This document shows, in pieces, positions 1 to 9,859 of a stretch of 64,000 bases of DNA. The position numbers and the translations under genes are program-made. Location: assembly GCF_902726565.1 (NCBI RefSeq), contig NZ_CACVAF010000002.1, positions 62,001 through 126,000 on the forward strand, written 5' to 3'. The number at the start of each line of letters is the position of its first letter. Position 1 is the first letter of the stretch. The notes beneath the pieces were generated by a model. It was not told the DNA's origin. It ran no database searches and worked only from the letters and a program-made list of their open reading frames with translations. This DNA is from Yersinia vastinensis. Its GTDB lineage: Bacteria > Pseudomonadota > Gammaproteobacteria > Enterobacterales > Enterobacteriaceae.

Positions 1-1
1 T

Positions 2-1291
2 ACCGCGGAAATGGTGGCATCGCTGCTGGATATTGTGGTGATCATTGGGCTGTTCTTTCTGATGTGGGCCTATAATGGCCAGCTCGTAGTCATTGTTGTA
101 TTGATATCCGTTCTCTATGCTGCCATCAAATTCTTTCTTTTTGGTGCCTATCGTTCTGCCAATCTGGAAGCTATTGCTCACGAAGCTAAACAACAGTCGC
201 ATTTCCTCGAAACCATTCGCGGAATCGCGTGCGTCAAAATCTTTGATCTAGTTGAACGTCGGCGATCTGATTGGCTCAATTTAGTTATCGATGAAGCTAA
301 TGCCAAAGCCTACCTTTTTAAAATAGATCTGGCGACACAGACTATAGGTCTTTTGTTAATCGGCTTGTCCTCGGCGATAACATTATGGTTAGGAGCTAAA
401 CTGATCGGTGAAGGCACAGCGACTACAGGCATGCTGTTTGCTTTCTTGATTTATTCGGATATGTACATCACTCGAACCATACGAGTCATTGATTCTATTA
501 TCAAACTACGTTTGATTGATATGCACAGTGAGCATCTCTCCGACGTCGCGCTTGCCCTTCCAGAGCTTGAAATAGGTGAGAAAAATGTGGCTACGCCCAA
601 TACCATTGCTGGCGACATTGAAGTTAAGGGCCTGAGTTATCGCTATGGCGACGGTGAACCCGCCGTATTTGAAAATGTGTTTCTGTCTATCAAGGCCGGG
701 GAAAGCATTGCCATAATCGGGCCATCGGGTTGCGGTAAATCAACCCTCCTTAAAATAATGGGGGGTTTAGCGCCTCAGGAAAGTGGCTCTATTTTATTAG
801 ATGGCGTAGATGTACAACGATTGGGTTTAGGCGTCTACCGTAAAAGCATTGCCTATGTATTACAAGAGGATAGGCTCTTTGCCGGATCCTTGCTTGATAA
901 CATCAGTTCATTTGATATTCATCCTGAAAATGAATGGGTATTTGAATGTGCTCGCATGGCATCAATTCATTCTGAGATTGAAGCCATGCCAATGAAGTAT
1001 GAAACGATGGTCGGCGACATGGGGAACACTCTATCCGGTGGGCAGCGCCAACGTATCTCTCTGGCTCGAGCTTTATATAAACGCCCACGAATATTATTTC
1101 TTGACGAAGCAACCAGTGACTTGGATATCGACAACGAAACTCGAATTAATGATTCGATACGTGCGTTGAACATAACCCGGGTTTTTATCGCCCACCGCCC
1201 AACAATGATTGCCATGGCGGATAGGGTATTTGATCTCAGCAAAAATGTTGAAATGGAAAAGGATAATCCTCATGCTTTTTTTATCCAATAA
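2..1291 (+). CDS. Bacteriocin/peptide-type ABC exporter, 3' part (5' end outside window)
   Basis: C-terminal part of an ABC exporter with fused membrane and ATPase domains. The frame is open to the first base, so the true start lies upstream; the ATG at 11 is internal. Numbering from that Met: hydrophobic segments around 10-45, 110-128 and 138-150 (end of the ABC membrane domain), then the nucleotide-binding domain with Walker A GPSGCGKST (about 237-245), signature LSGGQRQR (341), Walker B ILFLDEAT (361) and switch His in IAHRP (395). The layout resembles CvaB/LagD-type exporters, which carry an N-terminal C39 peptidase and remove double-glycine leaders from peptides; the peptidase part is not in view, so this subclass is inferred. 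The last 20 bases overlap the next gene, which suggests translational coupling. Confidence 0.85.
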   Translation, partial: TAEMVASLLDIVVIIGLFFLMWAYNGQLVVIVVLISVLYAAIKFFLFGAYRSANLEAIAHEAKQQSHFLETIRGIACVKIFDLVERRRSDWLNLVIDEANAKAYLFKIDLATQTIGLLLIGLSSAITLWLGAKLIGEGTATTGMLFAFLIYSDMYITRTIRVIDSIIKLRLIDMHSEHLSDVALALPELEIGEKNVATPNTIAGDIEVKGLSYRYGDGEPAVFENVFLSIKAGESIAIIGPSGCGKSTLLKIMGGLAPQESGSILLDGVDVQRLGLGVYRKSIAYVLQEDRLFAGSLLDNISSFDIHPENEWVFECARMASIHSEIEAMPMKYETMVGDMGNTLSGGQRQRISLARALYKRPRILFLDEATSDLDIDNETRINDSIRALNITRVFIAHRPTMIAMADRVFDLSKNVEMEKDNPHAFFIQ

Positions 1292-2189
1292 ATATATCAG
1301 AACGATGATAATTAGCCTCTTATTCTCCGTATTTTCACTGGCGGCTCCCGCAGCTCACACTGCCGACTCGGTCATGCATATGCCTTTTGAATGGGATGAC
1401 ACTTCAGTACCAGTGGTCAATGTTGAAATCAACGGCATGCGACAAACTTTTATGATCGATACTGGCGCCACCATTGCCCTACATTTATTCAAGGATGTCA
1501 TGGCGCAACTTCCCGGCTTAATACCAGAACCCGGTAAACAGCGCACGACTGACTTGACAGGGAAAATATTTTTAAACGATAAATTCCATATTCCACAACT
1601 TTCGATTAATGGCATGACATTTAAGGATGTGAAAGGAATATCATTGGCTACCCCTCGAGGAATGCCTCTCACATCAGATAGCATCATTCCTCATACCATG
1701 ATGATTGGGTTGGATTTATTCAAGGAAAAGGCGGTGCTTATTGATTACAAAAATCAGCGGCTGTCGGTTGCTGATACTACCCAAGCGTTAGGCATTAATA
1801 TGGCTGATGGATGGATCTCACTGCCGTTACGAATGACGCAAGAAGGGATTGCAATCAACGTGTTGAAGAATTTAAAAGAATACAACATGGTGGTTGATAC
1901 TGGCGCAACCGTCTCTGTATTTTGGAAAGAAAGAATTAAAAACCCGTTTGTTAGCATATCCTGCCAAGAAGTCATGACGGGGATGAAACATGAAGGATGT
2001 GTCGCATCAGATTTCCAACTTAATGAAATGGGCACCAAGGAAATTAATTTTAAAGCAGTTCTGTTAGACGGAACATTTAATCAGATGGATACAGATGGGC
2101 TAATCGGGAAAAACTTTCTTGATAAATTTGCCTTACTAATCGATTTTCCCGCACAAAAAATATTCATCAAGAAATTTAAGAACTCGTAG
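1272..2189 (+). CDS. Secreted retropepsin-like aspartic protease with two DTGA motifs
   Basis: 305 residues. The start at 1272 is chosen because AAAAGGA lies about 9 bases upstream and a signal peptide follows at once (MIISLLFSVFSLAAPAAHTA, about residues 12-31). The mature protein is two retropepsin-type halves: FMIDTGATIALH (Asp63) and MVVDTGATVSVF (Asp209). Each half ends in a hydrophobic-Gly segment followed by LIDY or LIDF (MMIGLDLF...VLIDY, GLIGKNFL...LLIDF), the usual core pattern of the fold. Two halves in one chain could form one active site as in pepsin, whereas most bacterial members have one half and dimerise. It should act in the periplasm. It overlaps the ABC exporter gene by 20 bases, so a role in processing or tolerating an exported peptide is plausible but inferred. 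Proteolytic activity is not proven. Confidence 0.75.
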   Translation: MLFLSNKYIRTMIISLLFSVFSLAAPAAHTADSVMHMPFEWDDTSVPVVNVEINGMRQTFMIDTGATIALHLFKDVMAQLPGLIPEPGKQRTTDLTGKIFLNDKFHIPQLSINGMTFKDVKGISLATPRGMPLTSDSIIPHTMMIGLDLFKEKAVLIDYKNQRLSVADTTQALGINMADGWISLPLRMTQEGIAINVLKNLKEYNMVVDTGATVSVFWKERIKNPFVSISCQEVMTGMKHEGCVASDFQLNEMGTKEINFKAVLLDGTFNQMDTDGLIGKNFLDKFALLIDFPAQKIFIKKFKNS

Positions 2190-2232
2190 AGAAATATAGC
2201 GTTCTTAAGAATTATTGAAATTTTCTGAGCAC

Positions 2233-2262
2233 AAAAAAAGGGAGGCTTTCGCCTCCCTTTTG
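2233..2262. terminator. Bidirectional intrinsic terminator between the protease gene and ptsG
   Basis: Stem AAAAAGGGAGGC / GCCTCCCTTTT with loop TTTC. An A run on the left and a T run on the right allow termination in both directions, which fits the convergent genes on either side. Confidence 0.85.
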
Positions 2263-2279
2263 CACTCCCCTGACCTGAA

Positions 2280-3713
2280 TTAATGGTTACGGATGTACTC
2301 GTCCATATCTGTTTTCAGGTTATCAGATTTAGTCCCGAAGATGGCTTGAACGCCTGAGCCTGCAACCACAACACCCGCAGCACCCAATTTCTTCAGACCC
2401 GCTTGGTCAACCTTGGAAACATCCGCCACGCTGACGCGCAGACGAGTGATACAAGCATCCAGGTTAGTGATGTTTTCTTTACCGCCGAACGCTTCGACCA
2501 GTGCAGCTGACATTTCGGTGCCGCCCTGTACCGTTTGTTCAGTCGCGTTGTCTTCACGGCCTGGTGTTTTCAGATCCAGTTTAGCAATCAGCACACGGAA
2601 GATAGTGTAGTACACCAGACCGTAGCAGATACCCACCAGAGGGAACAGCCAAATACGGCTGCTATTGCCGCTCAGGACGACGAAGTCAATCAAGCCGTGG
2701 GAGAAGCTGGTACCGTCACGCATCCCAAGCAGGATACAGATTGGGAATGCCAGACCAGCCAGAATTGCATGGATAACATACAAGATTGGTGCCACGAACA
2801 TGAAGGAGAATTCGATTGGCTCGGTAATACCGGTTAAGAATGAGGTCAGTGCTGCGGAGATCATGATCCCGCCCACTTTTGCCCGGTTTTCCGGTTTAGC
2901 GGAGTGCCAAATTGCAATCGCAGCTGCAGGTAAGCCGTACATTTTGAACAGGAAGCCGCCAGACAATTTACCCGCAGTTGGGTCACCCGCCATATAGCGT
3001 GGAATATCGCCGTGGAATACCTGACCTGCCGCATTGGTGTATTCACCAATTTGCATTTGGAATGGTACGTTCCAGATATGGTGCAGACCGAATGGAACTA
3101 GCGCACGTTCAACAACGCCGTAAATACCAAAGGCAACGACTGAGTTCTGATAAGCAGCCCACTGAGAGAATGTCTGGATCGCAGTACCGATAGGTGGCCA
3201 TACGAATGACAGAATCACGCCCACAAAGATCGCGGTAAAACCAGAGATAATCGGAACGAAGCGTTTACCCGCAAAGAAGCCCAAATATTCAGGTAGCTGA
3301 ATACGGTAGAAGCGGTTAAACATATAAGCGGCTATTGCACCTGCAATAATCCCGCCCAGTACCCCGGTATCCGCTAAATGCTTGGCAGCAATTTCTTCTG
3401 CTGGCAAATGCAAGACCAGCGGTGCGACAACAGCCATGGTTTTCACCATGATGCCATAAGCAACAACTGCCGCTAACGCGGACACACCGTCGTTATTGGT
3501 AAAGCCAAGTGCAACGCCAATAGCAAAGATTAATGCCATGTTAGCAAAAACGGAACCGCCCGCTTCTGCCATTACGTGAGAGACTACCGATGGTAGCCAG
3601 CTAAAATTCGCGGAACCGACACCCAGCAGAATACCTGCGATGGGTAAAACGGATACCGGTAGCATTAGCGATTTACCTACCTTTTGTAGGTTTGCAAATG
3701 CGTTCTTAAACAT
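2280..3713 (-). CDS. ptsG: PTS glucose-specific transporter subunit IIBC
   Basis: 477 residues, the same length as E. coli PtsG. The inner-membrane IIC domain (about 1-390, multiple membrane segments, starting [20 protein letters not shown]) transports glucose; the C-terminal IIB domain carries the phosphorylated cysteine in [13 protein letters not shown] (about residue 421). Phosphate reaches it from EIIA-Glc and passes to glucose on entry. An intrinsic terminator follows. The upstream region has recognisable CRP and Mlc sites, and the sequence around the ribosome-binding site (TACTCAGGAGCTCAC) resembles the stretch of E. coli ptsG mRNA paired by the sugar-stress RNA SgrS. SgrS control is therefore likely, but that is inference. 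Confidence 0.97.
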   Translation of the reverse strand: MFKNAFANLQKVGKSLMLPVSVLPIAGILLGVGSANFSWLPSVVSHVMAEAGGSVFANMALIFAIGVALGFTNNDGVSALAAVVAYGIMVKTMAVVAPLVLHLPAEEIAAKHLADTGVLGGIIAGAIAAYMFNRFYRIQLPEYLGFFAGKRFVPIISGFTAIFVGVILSFVWPPIGTAIQTFSQWAAYQNSVVAFGIYGVVERALVPFGLHHIWNVPFQMQIGEYTNAAGQVFHGDIPRYMAGDPTAGKLSGGFLFKMYGLPAAAIAIWHSAKPENRAKVGGIMISAALTSFLTGITEPIEFSFMFVAPILYVIHAILAGLAFPICILLGMRDGTSFSHGLIDFVVLSGNSSRIWLFPLVGICYGLVYYTIFRVLIAKLDLKTPGREDNATEQTVQGGTEMSAALVEAFGGKENITNLDACITRLRVSVADVSKVDQAGLKKLGAAGVVVAGSGVQAIFGTKSDNLKTDMDEYIRNH

Positions 3714-3802
3714 AGTTGAGTGAGCTCCTGAGTAATAGTGCTTTTTTCTGCTTTTTCTCGCGTTTATTGGCGTTACAAAGGGGGGAGTAAGCCTTTGCGA
3801 AT

Positions 3803-3823
3803 AAGGGTGTCTAAAGCACCCTT
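3803..3823 (-). promoter_or_regulatory. 5' untranslated hairpin of ptsG
   Basis: Inverted repeat AAGGGTG / CACCCTT with a 7-base loop in the untranslated leader. E. coli ptsG has a comparable stem at the start of its transcript. Confidence 0.5.
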
Positions 3824-3828
3824 TTAAT

Positions 3829-3845
3829 TTTTACGAAGAGTAAAA
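3829..3845 (-). promoter_or_regulatory. Mlc operator of ptsG
   Basis: Dyad TTTTAC-N5-GTAAAA inside an AT-rich block. Position and sequence match the E. coli ptsG Mlc operator (ATTTTACTCTGTGTAATAAA) as remembered. Mlc represses ptsG until glucose transport draws it to dephosphorylated PtsG at the membrane. Confidence 0.65.
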
Positions 3846-3859
3846 TAAATAGCCTGCTT

Positions 3860-3882
3860 AATGTTTGATGGCAGTCACGTTT
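3860..3882 (-). promoter_or_regulatory. CRP-cAMP binding site of ptsG
   Basis: On the minus strand AAACGTGACTGCCATCAAAC, nearly the E. coli ptsG CRP site (AAACGTGATAGCCGTCAAAC). It lies just upstream of the Mlc operator, as in E. coli, where CRP activates the main promoter. Confidence 0.75.
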
Positions 3883-3951
3883 CTTTCAAGAAAGCGCCTA
3901 ATTTGGTTCAAATCGCGCATTTTTTGTAAAAAAACGTCAACAAGACCTGCC

Positions 3952-3973
3952 CTCACCCAATAAATCGGGTGAG
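3952..3973. repeat. Inverted repeat between ycfH and ptsG
   Basis: CTCACCC, 8-base loop, GGGTGAG. There is no T run on either side, so it is not a good intrinsic terminator. It may be a weak terminator for the ycfH transcript or a protein site. The rest of the 308-base gap (3714-4021) holds the ptsG control region and no gene. Confidence 0.5.
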
Positions 3974-4021
3974 AACATTACTCGTTTCGGCGATTAATTA
4001 CGAGCTTAAAAAAAAGTATTA

Positions 4022-4831
4022 TTAAGGAAGTTGGGGCAAACCACTGGAGAGGTTCGATGATTCCAGATGAAACAACCGGCAGAAGTTATCTGTGGTGGCC
4101 TGAGCCAATGATGCCAAACTCACGCCTTTCAGTACCGCCATATACTCTGCAACATCACGGACATAGGCTGGCTGATTCTCTTTACCACGATGAGGGACCG
4201 GAGCCAGATAAGGTGAATCCGTTTCAACAAGTAATCTGTCCAGCGGCACATAACGGGCAACATCGCGCAATTGTTCGGCATTGCGAAATGTGAGGATCCC
4301 TGAGAAAGAGATATAGAAACCTAAGTCTAACAAGGTAGCTGCAGTCGCTTTATCCTCTGTAAAGCAATGTAAAACGCCACCGCAGTCTTGCGCCTGCTCT
4401 TCGCGCAAAATGGCCAATGTGTCTTCACGAGCATCACGGGTGTGCACAATCACTGGCTTATTTAATTTACGACCAATACGTATGTGCTCGCGAAAAGAGG
4501 CTTGTTGTAGCGGGATATTGTCTTTCTGATAGAAGTAATCCAGCCCAGTCTCGCCCATTGCAACCACATTATCTGCTGCCGCCAAATGTTCAAGTTGCTG
4601 AAAATCATAGCCACCATCAAGGTTCAGCGGGTGAACACCACAGGAAAATGCGACATTCTTCCGCTCTCCGATGAGGGATGTCATGGCCGAAAAGCCCGGC
4701 AATGTCGTGGCAACCGCCAGCACAAAACCGACACCTCGCGCATTCGCTTTGGCCAATACATCATCAACACTGCTGTGCAGCGTTTGGTAATCAAGGCTAT
4801 CAAGATGACAATGAGAATCGACTAACAACAT
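4022..4831 (-). CDS. ycfH: TatD-family metal-dependent hydrolase YcfH
   Basis: 269 residues. TatD-type TIM-barrel hydrolase with the expected metal ligands: VDSHCHLD at 5-12, GETGLDYF (about 92), IVHTRDA (about 128), LHCF (about 154) and ETDSPYLAP (about 203). E. coli YcfH has 265 residues and the same neighbours, downstream of holB and upstream of ptsG. TatD homologues act as metal-dependent DNases; the physiological substrate of YcfH is not settled. It follows holB by 15 bases and is probably the last gene of the pabC-mltG-tmk-holB transcript. Confidence 0.92.
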   Translation of the reverse strand: MLLVDSHCHLDSLDYQTLHSSVDDVLAKANARGVGFVLAVATTLPGFSAMTSLIGERKNVAFSCGVHPLNLDGGYDFQQLEHLAAADNVVAMGETGLDYFYQKDNIPLQQASFREHIRIGRKLNKPVIVHTRDAREDTLAILREEQAQDCGGVLHCFTEDKATAATLLDLGFYISFSGILTFRNAEQLRDVARYVPLDRLLVETDSPYLAPVPHRGKENQPAYVRDVAEYMAVLKGVSLASLAQATTDNFCRLFHLESSNLSSGLPQLP

Positions 4832-4846
4832 AATAATCCAAGTTTT

Positions 4847-5860
4847 CTAGATATCTAATGAGGATGAGGAGGAATAAGCGCCTGTCGTCAGGGCCGTTTC
4901 CCAATTGAGCAGTAGCTCGGTGAGTAATAATTCACGATTAACACCGACCACAGATAATAATTGATGGCGGCAATGACTCAGCGCTTTTGCTGATTGAAGC
5001 AATACCGGTGTGGTCGCCATTTGCGCCAACTGTTGCACCAGCGGCAATTGATCCTGATTGACGGCAAACTCCCCTGCACCTTGTTGCCACTTCAAAGCAT
5101 CCAACACCAACGAGGAGAGCCATTGTAAACGTTCTGGCGCGTCATCATGATTAAGTGGTGGTAACAACGACAGTAAATCCGTATTGTGCAGTGCGTTGCT
5201 CAGTACGCTGCACAGAGAAGTTCTGATAGCCCAGTTATCCGGTTGCAACAAACGTTCTGCCGCCAACGGCGCACCTTCACTCAATTTTAGAGCGGCGAGC
5301 ATTGAGACTGGTTCAGCCTGAATCTGTCGATTAAGCCATTGCAGACTCAACACGGTATCAGGGCAAGCCAAGTGCCAGTAAAAGCAACGGCTGCGCAAGG
5401 TAGCTAATAAACTGGCGGGCTGATGACAATCCAGCAGGAAATAGGTTTTCTCTGGTGGTTCTTCTAACGTTTTCAGCAAAGCATTCGCTGCTGCATCGGT
5501 CAGCAATTCAGCATGAGGGAGCCAGACGACTTTTGCGCCGCCTTGCTGGGCATGAGAATAAAGTTTTTCAATTTGCTGGCGTACCAGTTCAACGCCGATG
5601 CTACTTTTGCCTTTTTCGGGTGCCAGCACATGCCAGTCAGGATGATTACCCGCCAACATCAACCGGCAACTGTGGCATTCACCGCAGCTTTTCTCGCCCT
5701 GACGTTGTTGACACATCAACCAGCGGCTAATGCCATAAATCAACGCCTCTTCACCATTTCCGGGCAAAGAATGTAGCAATAATGCATGATGACCACGCTC
5801 GGCAATCTGCTGCCCTACCCATTGACGATAAGGCGCGGTCAGCCATGGATACCATTTCAT
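4847..5860 (-). CDS. holB: DNA polymerase III subunit delta'
   Basis: 337 residues from MKWYPWL, the start that aligns with E. coli HolB and shares one base with the tmk stop codon (TAATG). A nine-residue upstream extension is possible but not needed. Delta' is part of the clamp-loader complex that places the sliding clamp on DNA. The zinc module CGECHSC (about residues 50-62) and the AAA+ segment ALLKTLEEPP are visible. As in other delta' subunits there is no standard Walker A motif, which fits its stator role without ATP hydrolysis. Confidence 0.95.
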   Translation of the reverse strand: MKWYPWLTAPYRQWVGQQIAERGHHALLLHSLPGNGEEALIYGISRWLMCQQRQGEKSCGECHSCRLMLAGNHPDWHVLAPEKGKSSIGVELVRQQIEKLYSHAQQGGAKVVWLPHAELLTDAAANALLKTLEEPPEKTYFLLDCHQPASLLATLRSRCFYWHLACPDTVLSLQWLNRQIQAEPVSMLAALKLSEGAPLAAERLLQPDNWAIRTSLCSVLSNALHNTDLLSLLPPLNHDDAPERLQWLSSLVLDALKWQQGAGEFAVNQDQLPLVQQLAQMATTPVLLQSAKALSHCRHQLLSVVGVNRELLLTELLLNWETALTTGAYSSSSSLDI

Positions 5861-6498
5861 TATGCCGTTTCCAGATGTGCCAACCATTGCTTAAGTGCCT
5901 GGCTGATAGCGTCACTAACCTGCTCCAGAGGTTGGGAGGCATCAATAGTTTTGATGCTGGAGTCTGCGGCAGCTAATTCAAGATAGCGTGCACGAGTACG
6001 CTCAAAAAAAGCCAATGACTCTTGTTCAATACGATCTAACTCACCACGGGCACGGGCACGCGCTAGGCCAACAACCGGTGGTAGATCCAAATACAGAGTC
6101 AAATCGGGGCGAAACTCACCCAATACTGTGTCACGTAATGAGGCCATGAGTTGACTATCAATCCCTCGACCTCCCCCCTGATAAGCCTGTGATGATAAAT
6201 CATGGCGGTCACCGACCACCCAACACCCTTGAGCCAGTGCCGGTTTAATCACATTTTCAACCAATTGTACGCGGGCTGCATACAACATCAGTACTTCAGC
6301 TTTATCCGTCAGGACTTCACCATCAATGCCTTGCTTAATTAAATCACGTAGCTTTTCCGCCAGTGGCGTCCCCCCCGGCTCGCGGGTAAAGACAATATCG
6401 TTAATCCCTTGGGCACGTAATGTGGCAACCACTGTATCTCTGGCGGTGGTTTTCCCTGCCCCTTCAAGCCCTTCAATAACGATAAATTTACTGTTCAT
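5860..6498 (-). CDS. tmk: Thymidylate kinase
   Basis: 212 residues (E. coli 213). It phosphorylates dTMP to dTDP in the cytosol. P-loop [10 protein letters not shown] at 9-18, the [16 protein letters not shown] segment (about 97-112) that contacts the dTMP base and sugar, and the LID region [12 protein letters not shown]. The start overlaps the mltG stop by 11 bases and the stop overlaps the holB start by one, so translation is coupled along the operon. Confidence 0.96.
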   Translation of the reverse strand: MNSKFIVIEGLEGAGKTTARDTVVATLRAQGINDIVFTREPGGTPLAEKLRDLIKQGIDGEVLTDKAEVLMLYAARVQLVENVIKPALAQGCWVVGDRHDLSSQAYQGGGRGIDSQLMASLRDTVLGEFRPDLTLYLDLPPVVGLARARARGELDRIEQESLAFFERTRARYLELAAADSSIKTIDASQPLEQVSDAISQALKQWLAHLETA

Positions 6499-7513
6499 TT
6501 TTATCCTTTAGCGATTGGCGATAAACCCGTACCGCTTGGTTATGACTGGCTAAATTAGTGGTAAAGGTATGACCGCCCTTGCCGTCGGCTACAAAGTACA
6601 GATAAGGCGTTTTGGCCGGATGCGCAGCCGCAGTTAACGATGCCAGCCCCGGCATAGCAATCGGCGTCGGCGGTAAGCCGGAAATAGTGTAAGTATTATA
6701 AGGCGTCGGGGTATCTAAGTCTTTACGACTAATGTTGCCATTATACTTGTCACCCATACCATAAATTACCGTCGGATCGGTCTGCAGGCGCATCCCAATG
6801 CGCAAGCGGTTGATAAAGACCGAGGCGACTTTGGTTCTTTCTTCATTTACCGCTGTTTCTTTTTCAATGATTGACGCCATGGTAACCAGCTCGCTGGGGG
6901 TCTTGTACGGCAACGACTTGTCTCGCCCTTGCCAAATTTCATCAACCGTTTTTTCCATTTTTGCATGGGCGCGTTTGAGCAATGCCAAATCGGTGGTGCC
7001 AGCAGTGTATGAGTAAGTATCAGGGTAGAGCCACCCTTCAGGGTGTTCAGTGTCGTTCAATCCCAGCAAGACTGCGATTTCAGCATCACTTTTACCGTCT
7101 AACACATGCTTTATATATTTTGATTGCTGTAATTCATCCAGCCAATCGCGTAGCCGCTTGCCTTCAACAAAGCGTACTGTAAATTGTGCTTCCTTACCGC
7201 TGGCGAGCAGTTCTAGCATACCGCGCACGGTCATACCGGGGGTAAAGCGGTAAGTTCCGGCTTTAAACTGAGCCAGCTCAGGCTCCAGGCGCAGAAGCCA
7301 CGGGAACCAGCGAGTGCTTTTAATCAGATGGTCGCGTTGCAGTAAATTCTCCAATCCAACCCGCCCCGTTCCCGCTGGCAGTTTAAAAAGGGTTTCTTGC
7401 TGAATAGCCAACGGCTGGTCCGCGAACTCTTGTACTCTCTGGTAACCCAATAGCAGCAACCCTAAACAGATAACAACAAACAGGATTAACGCTCTGGTGC
7501 TTTTTATTTTCAT
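6488..7513 (-). CDS. mltG: Endolytic murein transglycosylase MltG
   Basis: 341 residues (E. coli YceG 340). One N-terminal membrane anchor (about 8-24, [16 protein letters not shown]) followed by a periplasmic LysM-like region and the YceG domain with ASIIEKETA (catalytic Glu about 218) and [12 protein letters not shown]. MltG cuts nascent glycan strands in the inner-membrane leaflet region and so influences strand length. It lies between pabC and tmk as in E. coli, with an 11-base overlap with tmk. Confidence 0.95.
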   Translation of the reverse strand: MKIKSTRALILFVVICLGLLLLGYQRVQEFADQPLAIQQETLFKLPAGTGRVGLENLLQRDHLIKSTRWFPWLLRLEPELAQFKAGTYRFTPGMTVRGMLELLASGKEAQFTVRFVEGKRLRDWLDELQQSKYIKHVLDGKSDAEIAVLLGLNDTEHPEGWLYPDTYSYTAGTTDLALLKRAHAKMEKTVDEIWQGRDKSLPYKTPSELVTMASIIEKETAVNEERTKVASVFINRLRIGMRLQTDPTVIYGMGDKYNGNISRKDLDTPTPYNTYTISGLPPTPIAMPGLASLTAAAHPAKTPYLYFVADGKGGHTFTTNLASHNQAVRVYRQSLKDKNEQ

Positions 7514-7557
7514 CGGGCGGCCATCTTCACATTAAAGGTCGTCATAAACACTGTCAT

Positions 7558-8364
7558 TCATACATCACAGCAATGTTGATTGAGAAAATCAAACAACTGC
7601 CGCGAGTGATAAACCCACTCATTGGCACGGCTCACCGGCAGTAGCGGCATCAGTGCGTTACACACAATGACCTCATCGACATCAGCCAGCACACTCACCG
7701 GTTGCGCCACAATTGCGACGTGCCTGCCCCGCGCAGCCAAACACGCTATAATGTTTTGGCGCATAATGCCATCAACACCTGATTGGCTCAGGTCCGGAGT
7801 AAAAATCTTATCACCTTTACGCCAGAATAAATTAGCCGCACAGCATTCCACCAGCATGCCTTCAGTGTCAAGCACCAGCGCCTCATCCGCATCTGTCTGT
7901 TCAAGATGCGCACGAATCAAGACTTGTTCTAGTCGATTCAGATGCTTAACACCTGCCAGCAATTGACTTCGCGCCAAGCATATCGGGCTCAGTGTCAGCG
8001 AGATCCCGCGCTCACGCCAACTATCATATTGAACCGGATAGTCGCTGAGAGACATAATTCGTGTCGGGTGTTGGCATGCGGTACCACTGTAACCACGCCC
8101 TCCAGTTCCCCGGCTGATAATCACCTTCAGCACACCATCTTCAGTATGACTTGCCGCTTCAACCATTTCCTTGGTCAGGGCACTCCAATTTACAGTGGGC
8201 ATGAATAGCCGCTTAGTGGCCTGCTGTAAGCGCGATATGTGTTTATCAAGCCAGACAACACGACCATCAGAGACTCTTGCGGTGGTAAAGCAGCCATCAC
8301 CAAACTGAACAGAGCGGTCTGAAGCTGAAATCAAACTTTGTTCAATGCCATTAATCCAGAACAT
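7558..8364 (-). CDS. pabC: Aminodeoxychorismate lyase
   Basis: 268 residues (E. coli 269). A PLP enzyme of the branched-chain aminotransferase fold that converts 4-amino-4-deoxychorismate to p-aminobenzoate and pyruvate for folate synthesis. FGDGCFTTARV near residue 22, the PLP lysine region HLNRLEQV (about 140) and DTEGMLVECCAANLFW (about 167) are typical. AGAGAATCTGA precedes the ATG. It is separated from fabF by an intrinsic terminator, so it probably begins the next transcription unit. Confidence 0.94.
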   Translation of the reverse strand: MFWINGIEQSLISASDRSVQFGDGCFTTARVSDGRVVWLDKHISRLQQATKRLFMPTVNWSALTKEMVEAASHTEDGVLKVIISRGTGGRGYSGTACQHPTRIMSLSDYPVQYDSWRERGISLTLSPICLARSQLLAGVKHLNRLEQVLIRAHLEQTDADEALVLDTEGMLVECCAANLFWRKGDKIFTPDLSQSGVDGIMRQNIIACLAARGRHVAIVAQPVSVLADVDEVIVCNALMPLLPVSRANEWVYHSRQLFDFLNQHCCDV

Positions 8365-8471
8365 TCAGATTCTCTTTAAATGGAATGGGTACAGTATCAG
8401 ATTTAAGCCAATAGCTATTTTAAGACAATTTTTATGGCGGGATGTTATGAATAATGCGTAGCGCACTTAAT

Positions 8472-8497
8472 AAAAGACCCGGAGAACCGGGTCTTTT
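8472..8497 (-). terminator. Intrinsic terminator downstream of fabF
   Basis: Stem AAAAGACCCGG / CCGGGTCTTTT with loop AGAA. On the minus strand it is followed by T residues, ending the fatty-acid cluster before pabC. Confidence 0.88.
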
Positions 8498-8523
8498 TAG
8501 CCGTTGGCATTACACAGTACAGG

Positions 8524-9765
8524 TTATACCTTGCGGAAAACCAAAGAACCGTTAGTACCACCGAAGCCAAAGGAGTTACACAGGGTGTATTCCATATCTT
8601 TTACCTGCCGAGCGTCATGCGGAACAAAGTCCAAATCACAACCTTCATCTGGATTATCCAGATTGATAGTTGCAGGAATGGCCTGATCTCGCAGAGCTAA
8701 CACAGTAAAGATAGACTCGACTGCACCTGCTGCACCTAACAAATGCCCAGTCATGGATTTGGTGGAACTGACCATCACTTTATAGGCATCTTCACCAAAT
8801 ACAGACTTAACTGCCTGCGTTTCGGCTTTATCGCCAGCAGGAGTTGATGTGCCATGGGCATTGATATAGCCGATTTGCGATGTGCTCACACCCGCGTCAC
8901 GTAATGCATTTACCATTGCCAGAGCTGCGCCAGAACCATCTTCCGGTGGCGAGGTCATGTGATAAGCATCGCTGCTCATACCGAACCCAACAACTTCAGC
9001 ATAGATTTTTGCACCACGTTTTTTCGCGTGTTCGTACTCTTCCAGCACCATCATACCTGCGCCATCACCCAGCACGAAACCGTCACGGTCTTTATCCCAA
9101 GGGCGACTTGCCGCCTGTGGATTCTCGTTGCGAGTCGATAATGCGCGAGCAGCACCAAAACCGCCGACACCGAGTGGCGTACTGGCCTTTTCAGCCCCAC
9201 CCGCCACCATAACATCAGCATCATTGTAAGCAATGATACGAGCTGCGTGACCGATGTTGTGCACACCAGAAGTACATGCCGTGGCAATAGAGATGCTTGG
9301 CCCACGCAGACCATACATAATGGTCAGATGGCCGGCAATCATGTTAACAATGGTTGAAGGCACGAAGAATGGGCTGATTTTGCGTGGCCCACCGTTCACC
9401 AGCGAGGTGTGGTTTTCTTCAATCAGACCCAAGCCACCAATACCGGAACCAATCGCGGCACCGATACGTGAAGCATTGGCTTCTGTTACTTCAAGCCCGG
9501 AGTCTTGCATAGCTTGCATGCCCGCAGCGACACCGTACTGTATGAAAGCATCCATTTTGCGTGCATCTTTACGCGAAATGTACTCTTCACAATTAAAATC
9601 TTTTACTAAGCCAGCAAATCGCGTTGCATAGGCACTAGTATCGAAATGGTCGATCAGGCTGATGCCACTCTGCCCGGCAAGAACAGCTTTCCATGTGGAT
9701 TCGACTGTATTACCGACAGGAGACAACATGCCCAGTCCAGTCACAACAACTCGACGCTTAGACAC
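8524..9765 (-). CDS. fabF: 3-oxoacyl-ACP synthase II (KAS II)
   Basis: 413 residues, the usual length. Thiolase-fold condensing enzyme that elongates acyl-ACP with malonyl-ACP and is responsible for temperature-dependent palmitoleate to vaccenate extension in enterobacteria. Catalytic Cys in [12 protein letters not shown] (about 164), His in [11 protein letters not shown] (about 304) and His in [11 protein letters not shown] (about 341). It follows acpP with about 94 bases between, which include an intrinsic terminator hairpin. Confidence 0.97.
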   Translation of the reverse strand: MSKRRVVVTGLGMLSPVGNTVESTWKAVLAGQSGISLIDHFDTSAYATRFAGLVKDFNCEEYISRKDARKMDAFIQYGVAAGMQAMQDSGLEVTEANASRIGAAIGSGIGGLGLIEENHTSLVNGGPRKISPFFVPSTIVNMIAGHLTIMYGLRGPSISIATACTSGVHNIGHAARIIAYNDADVMVAGGAEKASTPLGVGGFGAARALSTRNENPQAASRPWDKDRDGFVLGDGAGMMVLEEYEHAKKRGAKIYAEVVGFGMSSDAYHMTSPPEDGSGAALAMVNALRDAGVSTSQIGYINAHGTSTPAGDKAETQAVKSVFGEDAYKVMVSSTKSMTGHLLGAAGAVESIFTVLALRDQAIPATINLDNPDEGCDLDFVPHDARQVKDMEYTLCNSFGFGGTNGSLVFRKV

Positions 9766-9801
9766 GGTTGTCCTCCAAGGAGGGAAAATAACACTTAGGA
9801 C

Positions 9802-9834
9802 AAAAAAAACTTAGGCGGTCGAGTGACCGCCTAA
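9802..9834 (-). terminator. Intrinsic terminator between acpP and fabF
   Basis: Perfect stem TTAGGCGGTC / GACCGCCTAA with a 4-base loop. On the minus strand it is followed by GTTTTTTTTG. It sits inside the cluster, so it probably limits readthrough from the very strongly expressed acpP into fabF. Confidence 0.85.
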
Positions 9835-9859
9835 CTATCTAAACTTAAAGCATGTACGC

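Noticed and set aside
1094-1288. Minus-strand short frame at the exporter/protease junction
   Set aside because: Lies wholly within two well-supported coding genes and shows no signals of its own.
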